Source of the DNA: Chromera velia
Taxonomy: Eukaryota; Sar; Chromeraceae
Length of the DNA stretch: 42,500 nt
Assembly: GCA_018398765.1 (NCBI GenBank)
Contig: JAHBMJ010004788.1
Coordinates: 5,001 to 47,500 of the forward strand
Direction: 5' to 3'
Positions 22,056 to 33,900 of this stretch are shown piece after piece. A model generated the notes under the pieces. That model was given only the letters and a program-made list of their open reading frames with translations, was not told the origin of the DNA and did no database searches. The first letter of the stretch is position 1. Every line of letters begins with the position of its first letter. The position numbers and the translations under genes are program-made.

Positions 22056-24952
22056 ATGCTTCGAAGTCTGTGGAAGCCCGTGCATCTGTCGCTCTCTCCT
22101 CAGCATGGGCCCTTCGTCACTGTCTCCTCCTGTCTCAGTAAGAGAGAGGGGAGTGATGGGGTGTTCTTTCTTCAAAAGAGGTTTCGTCGGAAGCGTCCGT
22201 GGGATTACGAGAGCGAGAAGCCGGACATGCAGGCGGTGATGGATAAGTGGGAGGACGTTCGCTTCGTCATTCGCCACCCGGATGAGCTTCTCCGGCTCAA
22301 ACACAAGCACCTCGTTACCGTCGTCAGACAGGCCATCAGGAATATCCAGAAAAGCCACGATTTGTGGGAGTTTTGGAAGATCATTGCGATGCGAGCCACG
22401 TACGTCCTCGACGGATGTACGCCGTCCGAGCTAACGGCCCTCCTGTCCTCCTTCACGATTCTCATTGACTTCCAGGAAGGCACAGGGCCCTCAAGGCGCC
22501 GGTATGCAGACAGGAGGGGGAACATTGAGGAGAGACGGCTGGCCGTCGTGGCTGCAGAGGAGGTCTCGAAGAGAGCTGCGGCCTTCACTCTCTCCCAATT
22601 GAGTGCGTGTCTGTTGGGAGTGGGTCGGCTCGATATCAAGAGTAGTGCGCAGATTCTCGTGAGAGCTTCAGACGCCCTGACGTCTCTGCTTGAGGAGACG
22701 GCGCGTCAGATTCCAGGCAAGTTGGTCGAGTGCACCCCTACAACTGCCACACGTATGCTGCAGGCGTATGCCGAACTGCGCGTAGTGGACGAAGGGATCT
22801 TTCCCCTCTTGCTTGACCTTGTTGTCGTAAACAGGGGTGAATTCTCTGGAGAGCAGATCGTGTCGTGTCTTGAGAGCCTGGCGACTCTCGAGATCCCCGA
22901 GAGGCGGGTCCTCGATGCGTTGAGTGCGAGTGAGTTAGTGCCTTTTTCAGACTTAGGAAAACCAGCCTAACAAAAGTTTTCAGAAAGAAGGGTTTTCTGC
23001 CCTCTTGGAGATCTAAGGAAGGCATGCAATCAAGCGATACATCAAATGTCCCTCTTGGTGGTTTTTGACCTTATTGGTCAATTGATCTCTCCGTGCTTTC
23101 TTCAACATTCGGAGAACAAATCAAGAAGGAAGCCGGCCGTGAAATGAACGAACAGTCTGCTTATCTCTCTGCTTCTCTCAGATGGCTAAAATCACTGCTT
23201 CCCATTTTCCAGCCCTGGGTATGTCTCTTCTCCTCCTCCCTCTTTTTTTCAACTTACTTTTCGTTTCTCTGCCGGTTGAATGCAGTGCTGAGCCGTGAGG
23301 AGATCCTTCACAAGCTTCCTGTTGGAGACTTAACGGTCAGTTTCCTTTCCGATGAATTGAAGTGGGGGGCAGCCTCTCTTGCGCTCCACATAGAATGTCG
23401 TGAGTCTTGCCGGGTCACGCCGGTTGTTTGATCGCCGTCTTTTTCTTTCTGGTTTTCGCAGGTCGGTTTCTCTTCCTTCATCTTTGTTGCATGGTGGAGA
23501 ATTTTCTCTCCTCCTGCATAATAATGCGAGGATGGTTGTCGATTTTCCTTTGCATGCCATACTCAGTTCTCAAATTCTCACATACAGTGTGCATTGACCC
23601 AAAAGGCTTTCTTGCAGCTTTTGGCTTCAGCTCCATGGCTGAGTGGTCGTGCCTCCCGCATGACAGCCGTACTTCATTCCACAGTGATTCGGACCCACAC
23701 CATACTCTTTCCCCCCCTTTCTTCTGCTGTTCTACAGGCTGCCCAGAGGTGCCTCGTCTCTCTAGGAGTCCAGTCCCCCTCCCTCAGCGCTGCCGTCTCC
23801 CGCACCCTCGTTCTTGCCTCCACACCCGGCCTCGTCTCACGAAGGGAAGCGATAGAGTCGGGAGGTGGACAGAAGCGCAGACGAGAAGCCATCGGCCCCG
23901 GAAGGCAGAATTTTGCATCCAGAAGAGGACCCATGACAGTCCGGAGACCCTTCGACCTCCGAGACCCCCAGAGTCTCCTTCCCCCCATTGCGGCGTCGAG
24001 TGTGGGTCTAGGGGATCCACCCGAAGAATCGAAGGGGCCCTTTGGGGAGAAGGGGAGAGGGGCGAATTTATCTGATCTAGAGGTGCGTGTAGCCGCAGCG
24101 ACAGGGGAAATCTTGCTCGATGGAGAGCAGCAGGTGGCAAGAGAGAGAGGTGCAGTCTCGGGGTTGCGATCCGAGTTGAGTCTTTGGATGGGCACCGGAG
24201 GGGAAGGAACTGGTGACACACCTCTCCTTCCGGCCCCGGAAGGCAGCAGTGAGGAACCCTTGAGCATCCATTTTGACCTGTCCCCGCAAAGTGAAGTCCC
24301 TTTTACATGCATCGAGAGAGCTCCTTTGACAGTCCCCTCTTCCGCTCCCCCCCCCTTTTCTACCGATATTGCTCCAGTTGAGCTGACACCAGCTGCCTGG
24401 AGAGAGCGGTTTGTCTCGGTAGCTCTGGAGGGAAGAGAGAGCAGAGGGATGTCTTACCTGATGAAGGGTCTGCGTGGAGAAGAAAAAGGAGAAGAGAAGG
24501 GATTGATGATTCAGGCTGAGACGAACAGTGAAACGTCTGCCCAAACGACTTCATCGTCTGTCTCCCTCTCCCTAGAGGAGCCCTCGAAGGCCCCCTGCAC
24601 AGACGAACAGACGGATCTGCAGGCATTGAATGCGCAGACAGGTGGCAACCCTCTGATGGTGAGTGAAAGCATGTCATCAATAAATTGAAAGAAAAGAGCC
24701 GCAAGGGAAGGGGAGGGACAGGCGAGGAAGACGAAGGAGTTTGTTGTTTCTTTGGTATGAAAGCGCAAAATTGTTCTTTCGTCTTTCACTACAGTAGCTT
24801 GCCGTGACTCGCTCAGAAGGAGATCAACGCAGAAGTCTGAGAGGAGACGGAAGCCCGTCTCTTTGGAAAGGGTCTTTTATCATGTTATTTTGTCTGTCAG
24901 ACATATTTGACACATTGTCCTTCCTCCCCGCTTGGCCCGCTCGCTTGAACAC

Positions 24953-24984
<32 letters not shown>

Positions 24985-25369
24985 GATTGATGAGGCAGCT
25001 TCTTTGTGACGATGAGGTTGCCCTGGAGTGGACTGAGAGAAGAGGAGACCTCGAAGACTTTTCTCTGAAGAGGTGAGGGGCAGGGGGGGAAAGGAAGAGA
25101 GAAAGGGCCCGGAGGAAGGTATGATCGAAGTCCTCGTGGATAAGGTTCTCTTCGGCTCTGTGGTGATGATTGGACTCCTAGGAGCATGTAAAGAAAATTG
25201 TTTTTTTTCTTGCGCTCCTTCGCTTCGGTTTGTTTGTTTCTTTGCGGGGACGAGGCGCCAAATCATCATACATATGGTGTGTCCCCTAATGTTCTTTTGA
25301 CGGCTTTTCTCAAAGGACAACTGACTCAACTGTTTGGAGACGTGCACGTTTTCACACATACATACATAC

Positions 25370-25409
<40 letters not shown>

Positions 25410-27604
25410 GTGAGGGAGTGCAGCGCGTGCCTCCACTTGGAGTTTCTTGCGGTCTCAGAGGGACTCTCGAGATCTTCTGTGCTTCCTCTGATGCCCTTCA
25501 TGCTGGTCAGTTGGGACTTTGTTTTTTGAGATTTTCCTCTCCCTGACGCCTCTCGGAATCCCTGTGTGTGAATTCAGAAACGTGCCCGTGTTTGTCTATT
25601 ACGTTTCTTGTCCCTCCCTCCCTCCCTCGTTCTCAAATGCAGCCCCATCTCCGGAGAGTCGCGTCCCGGTCAGTACCTCTGTTGCTCTTCGCTCTTGCCT
25701 CCTGCCAGCTCCACTCCTTCGCGCTCTGGCGTCCGTTTGTTCTCTCAAAGGCCCGGCAGAAGGGGGGCATTCGAAGAGCAAAGAAGGGGCTAGATGCAGA
25801 TGAGAGCGTGCTGCAGAGGGCGTTGCATAAAATGAGGGACCCTGGGCTGCTCCTCTCTCTCGGGGCGTGTGCGGCTCATGGCAGGTGTGTTCGGTCCAGT
25901 CTGGAGCTGGTCGTTGTCGGTTCAGAGAAGTTTTTTTCAGGTGGGGAGGAGGTGGAGGAAGGGGGCGAGAGAGATCGGTGCGTGGAGACGTTGGTGGACG
26001 TGGCGTGTGCCAGTTCCCACCTGCCTGCGCTGGCTGACTGTTGCCTCTACTCTGCTGCGGCAAGGGCGCACTTGTGGGACCTTCAGGAGATTTCAGATGT
26101 CCTCGGGTTTCTTTCTGGTCAGTCCGTCACCTGCTCGACCTTTCTTTCCCTCCCACTGTCAATCTCTCTCTTGAGACAGTCTCGTTGCGCTTTTCTTTTT
26201 CTCCTTTTTTCTGTGTCTGCGTATCTCTCACANGGGGGGGGGGGGGGGCAGAGGGTCTCCCGGGGACACAAGAAGGCGTTCAGGTATGGGAATGCTACGA
26301 GCGATTAGAAAATTGCATTAGTTTTTGCTGATGTGGCTTACTATTCTGGTATGATCAGCCTGCAATGCATGTGTGTGTGTGTATGTGTGTGTGTGTGTGT
26401 GTGTGTTCAGAAATGATGGAGACGAAGAGAGGTGTGGAGATTCTGCGGGTGAGTCTTCTCAAGCCTTCCTCTTTCTCCTCCTTTCGTTCGGGCTTTTCCT
26501 GGAAGTTGCGCTTTCTTCCTGAAATTGATGCCTGGCACCTGAAAAGAAAAAAGTGTTCCAAACAGATCCAGCAACTAGTCTGCAGCGTCCGTCTTCTTCG
26601 CTTCGTCTACTCCTCTCATCATTTTCTTCTGCATCTTCCTGAGGGTTTTTCTCGGTCTCCAAGCTGATTTGTCTCTCCTTCGAATATGAGGGCCCTGTGT
26701 GCACACAACGTTGCTGCGTAGACCGAAGTACAAGCTGCTTCCTTCGGTAACCTTGCGACCCTTCTGAAGTCACGCTGGTAACTTCTCTCTATCAGGTTCC
26801 GTTCAGTCCCGCCTCATGCATGACAGGGTACATCGCAAAGGAACGCACAGAGATCAAACGTCTCCGTCTCTTTCTCTATCTTTGTTTTGCTGTCTCTGTC
26901 TCTGGCTTTCCGTGTGCACGCAGACCCGCCTCAAGCAGAGTGTGGATCGGGGTGCAGACAGAGGGGAGGCTGAGAGCAAGGCTCGGATTTCGGCGTTGCG
27001 GAAAATGTTCAGAGCAGAAGACACTCGGGTGGCGGCGGGAGGGGGAGAGGAAGCTGTGGCGAGCGCGAGACGCCAGGCTGTCTCTGTCCTTTGTTCGCAC
27101 GCCGAACGGCTCCTTGACGGAAGAAGAAGAAGAAGCGGGCTTCAAGACCACGGAGAGAGAGCGAGAGAGGCAGCCGAAGAGAGGGGTTCCTTGGAAGATG
27201 GTCGTTACTGCGAGGAAGAGAAGAGTGGGGCGGTGGGATTCTTCGAAGAGGAGGTGAAGGCCTCTGTGGAGCGGTTACAAAGTTCTATTTTTTGGCTTCC
27301 TGTCGCGTCTGGTGATGATGAACAGCTGAGTGGTGTTCTCAGCGATCTTTCGGTTTGCCTTCCTGAGAGCACTCATACGTCTTCAGGAAAGAGTGAGGCG
27401 CGCCTGTCTGAGAGTCTCGCTGAGTGGGCGAGAGAACACGCTCTGTGGAGCGTTGAGGACGGAGACGAGTCACAACGTGGAGGGACAGGGGGGGAGTCAC
27501 AAAGGCAGGAAATAGAGAGGATAAATTCTAGCAGTACGAAAGGTAGTAAAGAGTCGGGAGAAGAAGACTGGAAGCATCCGCGTTACTCTGCACAGAGTGA
27601 GTAG
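22056..27604 (+). CDS. HPR/RAP-style helical-repeat protein, probably organellar, 8 exons
   Basis: Exons: 22056-22929, 23286-23335, 23618-24658, 24999-25072, 25424-25505, 25643-26117, 26411-26448, 26924-27604. All phases match and the total is 1,104 residues. The N-terminus (MLRSLWKPVHLSLSPQHG...) is basic, Ser-rich and lacks acids, like a mitochondrial presequence. Exon 1 then shows repeated helix pairs: 'CTPSELTALLSSFTILID', 'FTLSQLSACLLGVGRLDI', 'CTPTTATRMLQAYAELRVV', 'FSGEQIVSCLESLATLEI'. These match the pattern of heptatricopeptide, RAP and FASTK families, which bind organellar RNA in apicomplexans and relatives. Exon 6 has further pairs (LLLSLGACAAHG, LVDVACASSHLPALADCC). Exon 3 is largely disordered. 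I cannot see a RAP domain at the C-terminus. The last exon could instead end at a GTGAGT just before the stop at 27602-27604, but the downstream DNA is AT-rich and looks non-coding. It could also be two genes. Confidence 0.65.
24956..24984 (+). repeat. (TG)n tract next to the exon-4 acceptor
   Basis: Pure TG run ending about 14 bases before the acceptor at 24998 of the helical-repeat gene. Confidence 0.95.
25371..25412 (+). repeat. (TG)n tract next to the exon-5 acceptor
   Basis: Almost pure TG run ending about 11 bases before the acceptor at 25423. Confidence 0.95.
26233..26248 (+). other. Ambiguous base (N) followed by a G homopolymer
   Basis: The only N in the window, followed by about fifteen G. 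It falls in an intron of the helical-repeat gene (26118-26410), so it does not affect the coding model. Confidence 0.95.
26370..26407 (+). repeat. (TG)n tract next to the exon-7 acceptor
   Basis: TG run with one TATG interruption, ending about 3 bases before the CAG acceptor at 26410. It occupies the place of the usual pyrimidine tract. Confidence 0.95.
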
Positions 27605-28650
27605 ATCAGCCTTGAGAAGCACTCGTCTCTCGGTGTTTTATCGTCGCCTAGATTGTCGCTAGAGCTACCTGAAAACGCACATTCCTGTGCCAAGAACGTG
27701 AACATAACAGCGCGAAGACCTTCATTTCTTGGCTCAGAGAGGTTTGATCATGTAGATTCATATTATGATATTCCAATGCAGCTAATACTATATCATATTG
27801 CCTAGCATGTTTAAGCCATGTTTCGCGAATCTGAAACTAGATCTGAAACCTAACAATTTACTTGGAACAGCTAGAAAGTAGTAGAAAGTAGAAATAAATT
27901 GCTTAAGGTAACGCTGCTATAGGAAGTCATTCTAAAAAACTGTCTCCTTATTAATAAAAATAACTTAGCATGAATCGAGAGTCAAGATCTTTTGATAACT
28001 TTAAATAGTGGAATCAGATAACTTCATACTATCTAAATTTATCCGACACTAGATCCGACCTAGGTAGACCTAGGATCCGACATCGATTGATGAATTTCTA
28101 GATTAATTCTAAATCGGAAGATGATCTAGGGCACGTAACGTTATCGCTTGTACACAGCGACTTGATCACCCGTAAAACTTGCTGGAACTGCATGGGACTC
28201 GGAATCATCTCGGAACCCTAGTTGGAATCTAACTTTATAATACTAAGCCCGGCCGGTACTAGGGCTGGTATTAAGTGCACAAAGAGAAATAATTAATAGA
28301 CTAACAATATAGAGAAAGTAATAATAGACTTGCAATACAGAAATAAATAGAAGCATGCATGCAGCACATACAGTTTTTGCCTATCTGTATCGTTTGGATA
28401 AAGTTTTTAGAAGTGAACTGAACACCGACTGACAGCCTTTAATGATAAGAAAGTAAGGTATAGTAAGTCCTAGGGTAAGTTCTTAACTAGATTACGTTCT
28501 TAATTAGTCCAGGAGGAAATCTTACGATCCATATTAATTATTTTATTAATCTGGTAATGAATTGATTGAATTTAATTCTACGTTGGACTACTTAGAATTC
28601 TACTAAACCATGTAGATTACATAAAATTTAATTTACACACATACACATAC

Positions 28651-28720
<70 letters not shown>

Positions 28721-28797
28721 TGAGAGAGAGACAACGCACGCACACAAAAAGACCGATTGACTGTGCATACGTTTGTGTTTCTTGATGCACGCATATG
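27605..28797. other. AT-rich convergent spacer between the helical-repeat gene and RlmH
   Basis: No gene can be supported. About 27700-28640 is AT-rich with many TTAATTAA-like and CTAG-containing words, including two CCTAGG palindromes and repeated GATCCGAC/TCCGAC near 28040-28085. A TGCATGC motif occurs at about 28353-28363. It ends with the CA/GA compound tract. Confidence 0.65.
28639..28718 (+). repeat. (CA)n(GA)n compound microsatellite
   Basis: CATA and CA units pass into a GA run, about 80 bases from the stop codon of the minus-strand RlmH gene. Confidence 0.95.
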
Positions 28798-30315
28798 TCA
28801 TTTATGGTATCCTGAATTTCTTCGGATTTCATTGGCCCGATATATTTGCTCAGCAAGAAGCACCAAAGCCATCTCGTGGGTAAAAGTCAATCTAGAGAGA
28901 CTGAACGTCTTTGGAGGGGGGTCCCATTTGAAAGCCCCCGTTTTCTGCTGTTTCGCTGCCTCCCCTCCAGCTTTCTTCCCGTTTGAGGTCTTCAAGCTCC
29001 CCCCCGCGCTCTTACTGCCTGCCTTAGCCTGTTGATAAACCATTTGTTTGAGTTCTTCGGGAAGCCCCTCTGCTGCCCCCACAACGAACGCAACCCGCGA
29101 CCCCCCATTGACCATCTGCTCAAAAAAGAAATCAGAAAACTCAGCAGAGCCCATCGAGGCGCCACACTCGTCCAAGACCACTAATGCACCTCCTCGTGAC
29201 TGCCTTTTTTTGAGTGACTGTATCAGGGCGTCATTCTGCAGCCATCAAACGTGCATGGATACACGCATGCATGTGTGTGACTGTCTGTCTGCACCCATGC
29301 AGGACGAACAGTCAGTCCCTTGCTCTGTTCCGAACAAGACAAGTGAGATAACACAGGGGTAGAAACACCAAGAGAAGAGCGCAAATTCTTGAAAGGAAAG
29401 GAAAGGCAGCAACATAAGCGGTTGGCTCTTGCGTTTTCCTCATACTTCCTCCCCCCTTTTTTTCTTCCGGCCGGCCTGCCTGTCTGTAGTTCTCTTTCTT
29501 TGTCCTTTAGCTTTCCTGTCAGCTGTCTGTCACTCTGTTTGTCTGCTTGTTCTTTCTGTCTCTCATAGCCGTTGGCGCCGTTTGTTTCTTTCTGTTTTTC
29601 GAAGCACAGCGACGTTGTTCCGGTCGCTCATAAATAGGCGGGCAAGCAGAAAGAGAGGTGGTGCGGGAGAAATAGATGACGGAAGATGGCCAAGACGACG
29701 CACAGGCGTGCAGAGGCCATCAACGAGATCGTGAGAAAGAAAGCTGGGCATGCATCCATGCATGCATCCCTGCCTGCCTGCACACACACAAGCTGAACAC
29801 TGTCGCGTCTCAACGTCCAGGTCAAGGAACGGAGACAGCACCCTTCCGCAACCTCTACAGAAAGAACGGTCACACAAAGAAGACACGGGCCTACAGCGGT
29901 GTTTTAAAATTCACATTCAAGTCCTGCTGACGTCTCGATGCCACACGACCTCCAAGTCAAGGAAGGGAGACAGGCGATTCTGGTACTCTTCCAAAGCCGT
30001 TGCCTGCCACTCCCTTCCAGGAGTTTTCCTTCCCACCGCTAGGATTTCTGCCCTCATCGCTGCTGCACAATTCGACCACTGCGTAAGGGGTCCAGAGAAA
30101 ATGAGAATTCCTTGAACGGCCCGAAGTACGAGGAATTTCAATTTTCTAGAGAAACGGCAGGGCATCCTTGACGGGAAGCGGAGACGGGAACAAGAGAATA
30201 CTGCACACACTTGGAATGGACTCAAGGTGATGCCTTTTTCTCCTCCTCCAGGGTGTGAGCACTGATCAGGCGTGCGAGGGAAGATGCGAAGGGCATAAGA
30301 GAAAGGAGGCCTCAT
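28798..30315 (-). CDS. RlmH-type (SPOUT) rRNA pseudouridine N3-methyltransferase, eukaryotic, about 3 exons
   Basis: RlmH methylates a conserved pseudouridine (1915 in E. coli 23S numbering) of large-subunit rRNA, so the target here is presumably plastid or mitochondrial ribosomes. First exon: from 30315 to 29932 (donor GTCAGC); last exon: 29235 to 28798, with acceptor CTGCAG. The core begins 'MRAEILAVGRKTPGREW...YQNRLSPFLDLEVV' (ATG at 30057), and the last exon has 'GGALVVLDECGASMGSAEF', 'VAFVVGAAEGLPEEL', 'FSLSRLTFTHEMALVLLAEQ', 'IYRA' and a C-terminal 'GYHK', all family hallmarks. A short middle exon is needed; a phase-fitting candidate is about 29526-29446 (donor GTATGA), lysine-rich and uncertain. 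In-frame ATGs at 30315, 30165 and 30057 are possible starts. The one at 30165 gives a basic, targeting-like leader. A Lys/Gly-rich insertion of about 40 residues splits the SAM-binding part. Confidence 0.75.
29806..29838 (-). repeat. Partial duplicate of the end of RlmH exon 1, in its first intron
   Basis: The minus strand here reads CTGTCTCCGTTCCTTGACCT followed by GGACGTTGAGACG. This closely matches the exon-1 end at 29931-29973, which encodes LSPFLDLEVV (the copy would encode LSPFLDLDVE). The copy is not placed to splice cleanly. Confidence 0.55.
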
Positions 30316-30942
30316 TCGGGATGGATGTCTCTCCGATCAACCCATGCTTCACACGCATGGCACTATTACGGTAATGCAAAACTATTTTTCGGTGCAAATC
30401 GGCGGCGGGAGGTAAGATCAATCTTTCTTGAGGCAGCCCCCTGCACATGTAAGGGGTCATGCAATTGCTGTATATATGTGGGTTGAAATCGGGCAGAACT
30501 GATCTGACAATGACTGACAGATCACCCGAATGGTCGGTAGACGGGCGCAAATTTTTGTGTCAGCTGCATGACCGTGCGCGCTCGACTTTTACGAGCGAAA
30601 GGTTTTTGCATGCATGCTTTCTAGCTGTCAAAACGTGATTCAAGCTTCACGAATCGGGCCTTTGCCGAGAAGAACCCTGTTCAAGAGCGTCATTCTGCTC
30701 GCCAACTGATTTGCTCATCTGTCTTGTCTCCCCTCGAAAGCCTAGGCAGAAGAGCACAGTCGGTGGAACTCAAAAGGGCAACACAAAAAGAGCAACAGCG
30801 GGACATGCGCATTGTTGTTGGCTTGAACTGATCAAACGAAAAGACAAGTGCTTGGACGGGGAGAGTGGCAGCCCCTCTCCCTGCGAGTGATCACTTACAA
30901 GACTCGATCGGGAGGGCACACACACAGTCGAAGGAAAAAGAG
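30316..30942. promoter_or_regulatory. Divergent promoter region 2 (RlmH / coiled-coil gene)
   Basis: No gene can be supported. It contains TATATAT (30471-30477, about 155 bases upstream of the outermost RlmH ATG), GTGCGCGC (30574-30581) and TGCATGCATGC (30607-30617). The plus-strand gene starts at 30943. Confidence 0.45.
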
Positions 30943-33900
30943 ATGAAGACAGGGACCAGCAAGGAGAACCATGAGGAGGTCATCCTTGACTACGTCACTG
31001 GACGCTACAGAGTGGTCAACCAGAGGACGGGGGAAACCAGGGGATGCGATGCACGGTCAGGCTCGGTCCAAATGTTTCTGACTGATTGTTTGATACGTTT
31101 TTGTGTCGCTAAAACACTGACTCCAGAATGTCACGTCATCGTCCACGGAACAGAGTCGAATGTCCCGCCTGTTAAGTGAATGTTCGGCCAAGTTACGCAT
31201 ACATAGGTGGGCAGAAAGAAGAAAATCGGTGGCGCTCTCCTGTAATCAGTCCGTCCGGCTTCACAGCAAATGTACGCTCTTCATCATTAAACACACGTCA
31301 TCACTTCATGTCTCAGTTTGACTCGTGTGTCTCTTCTCCACTTCCACTCTCACTATGCACCCGTTCACTCACGCACTCTCTACATGCAGAGGCCGCGCAA
31401 TCCCCCGCTTCTACTGCAACGTTTCTGGTCAGTAGCCATACGGGCAGGCAGATAGACATTCAGACAGACAGGCAGGAAGAAGGGAGCTCAAATAGAGCTG
31501 ACTTCCACGGTCTTCATGTCGTTCAGCAGAGCACCTATGAGATAATGAGATCCAAAGGTTTCCATTCATGACAAGAAGAAACTCCGGCTGTTTTCTGTCG
31601 TTGGCTGAATGAGTGAGTGAGTGATGAGTGAAAGAGAGACGGAGTGGGCAGGTAACGGAACGAAGGGCAGGAATGATACAGCGATCAATGAGAGAAGATT
31701 GGAGCCAGTCCAATTCCTTCAGGAATGGGTCGTGTCTTTGGCTGGCTTCGTTTGCTCAAAACATTTGTAAATTGCACTTTTTTTCACCAAAGAAGCTCTC
31801 ACCTAGTGACCCATCAATTCTTTCTCCCTTTCTTTTTCGTGCAGGTTTTGCGACGATTGACGAGCGCAAATCAGTCAGTATGATCTTGTGTGTGAAGGGT
31901 GCACAATAGTTGATTGCTAACGAATTGATCGCTTTTGGAAAAATCACGGACAGGAAAAACCTGTCTTCTGCGTTTTGTCGTTTTCTGTATGGAGGGGGAC
32001 AGCTCACGTGCACACGTGCATCCTTTCTCTCGTTATCAGGAATCAAAGCTCGCTTTTTTTGTTCCGCTTTTCTATTTGTGCTCGAATGAATAAAGAAGAG
32101 TGCGAACTTGTGTCTTCACACTGCAGTTGGATCTGTTCAAGACTCCTGCAATTGTGGAGAAGGGAGACAGGAGAATCAAAATTCCTAAACCAGGTATGTC
32201 CGCAGTCTTTTCTTCTCTCCAGGGTGAAATCTTTGCGCATTGATGGTAGCAATAAGGTTCGATTCAAGCGGGATGCGAATGCGTGTGGAGGACAGAGGCG
32301 AAACCGAGAATATCGAGCCTAACACTCTGCCTCCTTTTATTCTTTTTTTGTATCACAACTTTCATCATTGCATCCCGTTTCATGTGTTTCCGTGTGTCAG
32401 ACAGAGAAAGATCAGGTCTGGAATCTGCGATGTCTTCGGCCTCTTTCCTTTCTTGACTTCTTGCTTGCTTGCGCACGTGCCTCCAGAGAAATACCTCGGA
32501 TTCAGCCAGTGTCCCCGACCCCGGATCGCGTACGGTCCCGAGGCCGAGTGCAGATTCTCCCTCCCCCACTACCTCACTCCCGAGATGGCTCGAAGAGACG
32601 CTCCAGACTTCCGTCAGTCAGACAGACAGAGAGACAGCAACAACCATCTGGCTTGATCTAGTCGCAGGAGCCACAAGACGAAGCTACAAAAAGAGAAAGG
32701 ATAAGACCTGATGTCGGGTTTTCTCCTGTTGACACACATTGTTCCTGAAAAAGACAAATATTCGGTTCTTGTTGCGTTTGGAAGGCCTGCATTGTTCCTT
32801 TCTTCTTTGTTTGCGTATCTATCTCATTGCAGGCACCCACGTATTTGCCGCAAAGGCCCGGTGGCTCGATAGGAGACGAAAAGCCCTCTCTGAAAAGAAG
32901 ATGGGGCAGAAGTCCGGTTTTGGAGGGACGACAGCCGAGTTTGCAGACGAAGAAGAAGAGGCGTTGGCCCTCGAGCAGCGCCCTACAGTTGCGTGCATGC
33001 TCAGGTACCTCCCTGTCCCTCCAGCCGCAGAGGGAGGCCTCAGGCTCTCTGAGGCGTTGAAGAGCACACAGGAGGCGGGAAGCAACTCGGGCCTCGTCGG
33101 GGTGGCGGCACGGTGGGTGGGTGCGTTTTCAAACAGGCAGTGCGGTGTGTGGCTTCATGTTCAGAAGGTTTTGTTTGCTCTTTCTCTGTGTTTCCTTTCC
33201 TTGCCCCCTACCTGACGCTGATGGTGATCTATCTGGTTCCTGTCCAGCATGCTGAATGAAACCTTGCAAGATCTTACTTGCTACTTTTTCCTTTCTCTGA
33301 CACCATTTGTCCGTGCACTTACTCTTTTTGATCTATTTGCCCCTTTCTCTTCTGATTCTGCTTCGCCCTTTCTCTATGCTGCAAGGTCCAAAGAACCGTT
33401 TTCGCCTGCTCCCTTCCGTAGTGTATTCCCGGAGTTCGTCTTTTGGGGGGTATATAAACCAGAAAGAAGATAGTTCTAAGCAAGCACGAACGTGCATCTG
33501 ATTTTCTGTCTGGGCAAATTGATTTTTGTTCGTCAAAAGCCCGCTTTTGCAGAACGGTGCAGCAGTATGCAGAAACTGCACTGTTTTTGTCATGTACATT
33601 AAGCTTGGGCAGTCTTTCAACGTTCCGATTTCCATTGCTCATGGTGTGATTTCTGCAGAGCGGCAGGAGAAGCTTTCCGACAGGCTGAGTTGAACAAGAG
33701 GAAGACCGATCGTGCAGTCACAAAGGGTGGGTACTCTAGGTTGATTGCCTTCATCTTCTTGACTGCCTAACGCCATACTTCCTCCCTTTCTCCCCTCTGG
33801 ACATCAATCAGCATACATCGAGAAATTCGATTGAGTTTCGACAGCGGGAGACAAACATGCACTCTCGGTGGTCTTGCTTTGCAAATGCTTTGTCTGTGCA

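Noticed and set aside
23181..23220. Possible small exon starting ATGGCTAAAATC
   Set aside because: In the phase dictated by the preceding exon it reads a stop codon at once.
23336..23399. Extension of exon 2 of the helical-repeat gene to the GTGAGT at 23400
   Set aside because: It would end in phase 1, but exon 3 needs phase 0; the donor GTCAGT at 23336 fits.
26252..26283. Possible 32-base exon (EGLPGTQEGVQ) after the G run
   Set aside because: Joining exon 26117 directly to 26411 keeps the frame, while using this exon puts a stop at once in the next exon.
29693..29760. Plus-strand reading MAKTTHRRAEAINEIVRKKAG
   Set aside because: It sits inside the minus-strand RlmH intron, has no partner exons and soon runs into TGCATGCATCC repeats.
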